Source of the DNA: Nitrospinae bacterium CG11_big_fil_rev_8_21_14_0_20_56_8
GTDB taxonomy: Bacteria; Nitrospinota; Nitrospinia; Nitrospinales; VA-1
Length of the DNA: 16,793 nt
Direction: 5' to 3'
Assembly: GCA_002796165.1 (NCBI GenBank)
Contig: PCWF01000217.1
Location: forward strand, 1-16,793
The notes beneath the pieces were generated by a model. That model made no database searches. It was not told where the DNA came from and was given only the letters and a program-made list of their open reading frames with translations. Below are positions 13,840-16,793 of the stretch, piece after piece. Position 1 is the stretch's first letter. The number at the start of each line of letters is the position of its first letter. The position numbers were made by a program, and so were the translations under genes.

Positions 13840-14652
13840 ATGATCAATAAGGAACACAACAAATTTCTGTATTACTGCGCCGCCAGGCCCTTTTGGATTG
13901 TCGTGGGTTATTTCCTGCACAACAACCCTACTTGGGCCCACATCCGAAAACACTGCTTCAACTTCCCCGGGCAAAACTGCCACGTGGAAATCAAAAAACA
14001 TTCGAAACTCTTGTTCCATCTTAACGCCGCCTATAACGAATATTTTGAATTCAAGCACCGGAAACTCCCGCAAACCGAGTGGCAGAAAATCCATTGGAAC
14101 GACTATGGGGAAACGGGATACAAAATGCTTGAGGAGCCCCGCCTGAATGAAGATTTTTATCAATACATGGACGACATGGCTTTAAAAACCGGGCGGATAT
14201 TGGAAATCGGTTGCGGTGGATTCGGCCGAACCCGCGAACTGGCCAAACGTTATCCGCAAATCGGGTTTGTGGGTTATGACATATCCAACGAATCCCAAAT
14301 CCTGTATGAACGGGAAATCCAGCATCAATTTAAAAATATCGCCTATAAACGGGCCAACATCCTGGACGAGATGGATGCCTTTTCTCTTACTCCATTTTTT
14401 TTCACATATCTGGTTTTAATGCATTTCGACCCGGAAAACATCCACGGGTTTTTCCACAAATTGTCGGTCCTGGACCATCCGGTTTATGGAATTCTTCGGG
14501 AACCTGTTTCGGAAACCCAACTCAGCTTCAATTATAAAAGCCGGGACTACAAACACAATTACAAGGCCTATCTTGAAAAGTATGGTTTCCATTTATTGGG
14601 GTCCACCCTCACGGAATCCGGGATGGGAACGTTTTACTTTAAGACCAAGTAA
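13840..14652 (+). CDS. Class I SAM-dependent methyltransferase
   Basis: 270 residues. The SAM site is clear: ILEIGCGGFGRTRELA (motif I, residues 120-135) and FVGYDIS with Asp147 (motif II), with ANILDE (172-177) at the next strand. The N-terminal 110 residues are a separate part rich in aromatic and basic residues with a hydrophobic FWIVVGYFLH segment (18-27), which might bind a membrane-associated substrate. It starts 21 bases after the decarboxylase stop with no recognisable Shine-Dalgarno, so reinitiation is likely and the two belong to one operon. Methylation of a glycan or phosphonate-bearing intermediate is a guess from position. Base use is somewhat more A/T-rich than the decarboxylase. 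Confidence 0.82.
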   Translation: MINKEHNKFLYYCAARPFWIVVGYFLHNNPTWAHIRKHCFNFPGQNCHVEIKKHSKLLFHLNAAYNEYFEFKHRKLPQTEWQKIHWNDYGETGYKMLEEPRLNEDFYQYMDDMALKTGRILEIGCGGFGRTRELAKRYPQIGFVGYDISNESQILYEREIQHQFKNIAYKRANILDEMDAFSLTPFFFTYLVLMHFDPENIHGFFHKLSVLDHPVYGILREPVSETQLSFNYKSRDYKHNYKAYLEKYGFHLLGSTLTESGMGTFYFKTK

Positions 14653-14669
14653 GGGGAAATTATTTCCCC
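14653..14669 (+). terminator. Short hairpin after the methyltransferase gene (weak)
   Basis: GGGGAAA (14653-14659) and TTTCCCC (14663-14669) form a perfect 7-bp stem with a 3-base loop, beginning right after the TAA. No T-tract follows, so termination is doubtful; it may just stabilise the upstream message. A second AT-rich palindrome GGATATTAAAATATCC lies at 14711-14726 before the membrane-protein gene. Confidence 0.25.
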
Positions 14670-14796
14670 CAATGGAACGAATTTAACCATTCCCTTCGTA
14701 CCGGAAATGAGGATATTAAAATATCCGTAACCGCCCAATACCGGCTCTCATAGATACGATGAGCAAAACGAGCGCCTCCACGAAAATCCCTTGCCC

Positions 14797-16793
14797 ATGA
14801 ATTTTCCCATCCCGCCGTGGTTGTTTTTTCTCCAAAATAACCGGAGAATTTTACTTTTCTTTTTTTGTCTGGCCCTTTTATTTCACTTCGACAAAGTGTT
14901 ACTGGGGCCGTATGCCCCTGTCCGCATCCACGACTCGTTCGACAGCGAAATGATCCGCTATCAATCGATGGCCCGGTGGATCAAGGAGGTGGGGGTCTTT
15001 TTCTGGCTTCCCGATTTGGGAGGAGGACAACCCGCTTACGCGCACCAGTTCGGCCCGACTTATCTGCTTGTTCTCCTGTCCACCGTTTTTCCTCCCTGGG
15101 TGATTTATCACGGCGTAGTCATTCTCCTCATGACCCTGGCGGGATATGGGATGTATCTTTTTTTAATCAGAATTCTAAAAGTCCCCTTCAACATCGCCTT
15201 TTCCTTTGGAATTTTTTTCGCTTTCACCTCCCAGGTTTCGGGCCACCCATTAATTCACCTAGTCTTCACCTATGTTTTGCCCTTGATTTTTGTATGGCTT
15301 CATGACTCAACCGGAGACAAAATTCAAAAGTTTGATTTCATCTCAAGGGCTATCGGATTGGTGCTCCTTTGCTGGGTTTCATACCCGGTCCTGACAACCC
15401 CCATCTACCCTCTTTTTCACCTCCTTCTGATCCTTTCTCTTACCTGGCCGAACCTGGCCCGGATGAAACAATGGATGAAGCAATACCTGATCTTCTGGAC
15501 AGGTTATTTCTTTTTTATCCTTCCGACCCTTTACAGCATCCTCGATTATTTGAAGTTGTCCCAGCGGGGCTCCACGGCGGTTGCAACCGAATCTCCGCTT
15601 GTGTGGACGGATCTGGCCCAGGATTTTTTCACGCAGACCGTCCAGTCCATCATCATTGACACCTCCGCCTCATCGTTCGTATTTCTCCTCATGCTGGGGA
15701 GTGTTGCTCTTCTTCGAGGGGACAGGAAATTGTGGAAAACTTTTTTACCGCTGGTTGCACTTTTCCTTTGCGCCGGTTTTTTCAATTCGAAAATGCACCT
15801 GATCCTGAAAGGATCCCCCTTGGGTTTGCTGGACGTCCATCAACTAAGCTGGGTTCTTCCCATCATGCTGATTCTTCATTCCGCTCAGTCCGCCGAATCG
15901 TTCCTGACCGGGGAGCCCAAAACCCGGAGAGGATTTTATGTTCTCATTCTCCTCGGATCGATCGTGTTGCTCTTGCGGGATTATCCCTCTCCACTCTGGA
16001 AAGGTTTGAACGTTCTGTTACCGGCAATGGTTCTCCTGGGGTCCCAGGCATTGCATTCCGAAAGTTTTTCTCCCGGACGGGGAAAGACAAACATCGTCTG
16101 GCCCAGACCCTGGATGATGGCGGTTCTATTGATGGGCGTATTCCTTGCCCTGAAATCAATCCGGTTGACGGACGGCGGGGAACGAACTCCGTACAACCGG
16201 TATTTTCAGAGCCACCCGGTGCTACTGAACCTTGCCCGGGAGAATGGGGGTGCATCCCCCTTCCGTGCGGGTTTTGTGGGAATTCCCGATGCCATGGCCG
16301 GAAATAGCGGGCTGGAAACCGTGGGAGTCCGGGGCCCTCTCTTCAATGGGCCGTACAAGGAATATTTTGAGAAACTGGTCGCTCCCCAACTGAAAGATGC
16401 TCAACAGACTGAGGAATTTTTTCAATATAAATACAATCTCTTGCTCCAGCAGGGACCACAATCTCATCCGGAACATAAATTCCGGCGGGAGCCGAAAGCG
16501 GGGGATTGGAACATCTCCCTCCTTCTCGCCGCGAATGTCAAATACCTGGTAACCGATCGCGTCATACAAGGGATGAACAAATTCAGTCTGGCGGTAACGC
16601 AGGACACCGGCTCGGAAGAAATTGAGGCCATTGCCGGAGCCAAATCTTTCTGGAACCTGGCCAATAAAGCGGTGTCCTTTTTCGATATCTTTAATGCCGG
16701 ACCCATTGGAAGGAGAAGGCGTCCGGAACCTCTTATAATTTACGAATTGAAAAATCCATTGGGCCGGGCCTATCTTGCCTCCAGACTCAATTT
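14797..16793 (+). CDS. Large multi-spanning membrane protein, GT-C/YfhO/DUF6044-like (3' end beyond window)
   Basis: Translation from ATG 14797 runs without a stop for 665 codons to the window edge, so it is a partial gene. After a first transmembrane helix (about 18-38) comes an extracytoplasmic loop with RIHDSFDSEMIRYQ (43-56) and DLGGGQPAY (73-81). Acidic residues Asp46, Asp49 and Glu51 are placed like the catalytic loop of GT-C lipid-linked sugar transferases and resemble DUF6044/YfhO-type proteins. Some ten further hydrophobic segments follow up to about residue 450. A large soluble, presumably periplasmic, C-terminal part begins near 455 (TPYNRYFQSHPVLLNLA, ANVKYLVTDRV), as in YfhO-like proteins. 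No Shine-Dalgarno is visible before the ATG. It lies 144 bases after the methyltransferase in the same direction. A role in decorating surface glycans is inferred; the family call is moderate. Confidence 0.8.
   Translation, partial: MNFPIPPWLFFLQNNRRILLFFFCLALLFHFDKVLLGPYAPVRIHDSFDSEMIRYQSMARWIKEVGVFFWLPDLGGGQPAYAHQFGPTYLLVLLSTVFPPWVIYHGVVILLMTLAGYGMYLFLIRILKVPFNIAFSFGIFFAFTSQVSGHPLIHLVFTYVLPLIFVWLHDSTGDKIQKFDFISRAIGLVLLCWVSYPVLTTPIYPLFHLLLILSLTWPNLARMKQWMKQYLIFWTGYFFFILPTLYSILDYLKLSQRGSTAVATESPLVWTDLAQDFFTQTVQSIIIDTSASSFVFLLMLGSVALLRGDRKLWKTFLPLVALFLCAGFFNSKMHLILKGSPLGLLDVHQLSWVLPIMLILHSAQSAESFLTGEPKTRRGFYVLILLGSIVLLLRDYPSPLWKGLNVLLPAMVLLGSQALHSESFSPGRGKTNIVWPRPWMMAVLLMGVFLALKSIRLTDGGERTPYNRYFQSHPVLLNLARENGGASPFRAGFVGIPDAMAGNSGLETVGVRGPLFNGPYKEYFEKLVAPQLKDAQQTEEFFQYKYNLLLQQGPQSHPEHKFRREPKAGDWNISLLLAANVKYLVTDRVIQGMNKFSLAVTQDTGSEEIEAIAGAKSFWNLANKAVSFFDIFNAGPIGRRRRPEPLIIYELKNPLGRAYLASRLN

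Noticed and set aside
14759..14800. 13-codon mini-ORF whose TGA overlaps the ATG of the large membrane protein
   Set aside because: It could be a coupled leader, but there is no ribosome site or runs of regulatory codons; most likely chance.

Overview
The window looks like chromosomal DNA of a Gram-negative bacterium of moderate GC content, with dense gene packing, several 4-base gene overlaps and both strands used. Nothing in it fixes the taxon. The gene types (HD-GYP regulator, ZnT9-like CDF transporter, phosphatidylserine decarboxylase-like and Lgt-like proteins, phosphonopyruvate decarboxylase) would fit a Nitrospinota/Nitrospirota or deltaproteobacterial type of genome, but that is only an impression. 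No rRNA, tRNA, CRISPR array or complete transposon was seen.

Region 1 (1-3821, minus strand) is a signalling block. Transcription runs from a cytosolic hybrid histidine kinase with no evident sensor domain into an overlapping HD-GYP response regulator (predicted cyclic-di-GMP phosphodiesterase). After a gap with a good sigma70-type promoter comes a stand-alone cyclic-nucleotide-binding domain protein, and then a small two-CxxC zinc-ribbon protein. A lone plus-strand GYD-domain gene (4091-4384) follows.

Region 2 (4415-8917, minus strand) is a tight three-gene operon: an 816-residue protein I do not recognise, a phosphatidylserine decarboxylase-family protein with an intact pyruvoyl-forming motif, and an Lgt-like polytopic membrane protein. 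The genes overlap by 26 and 3 bases. The operon suggests a membrane-lipid or lipid-linked modification system and is the best candidate here for something undescribed.

Region 3 (8918-10808) holds a MITE-like palindromic element of about 114 bp flanked by 14-bp direct repeats, a small three-helix membrane protein, and a CDF-family cation efflux protein close to the ZnT9/SLC30A9 type.

Region 4 (10811-16793) has a minus-strand pair (SAM methyltransferase, then APH/choline-kinase-like phosphotransferase, ATGA overlap). Divergent from it is a plus-strand run: phosphonopyruvate decarboxylase, a second SAM methyltransferase, and a very long multi-spanning membrane protein (GT-C/YfhO/DUF6044-like) that leaves the window open. 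Together they hint at synthesis and attachment of phosphonate or phosphorylated groups to a surface glycan or lipid. However, the PEP mutase needed upstream of the decarboxylase is not in this window.
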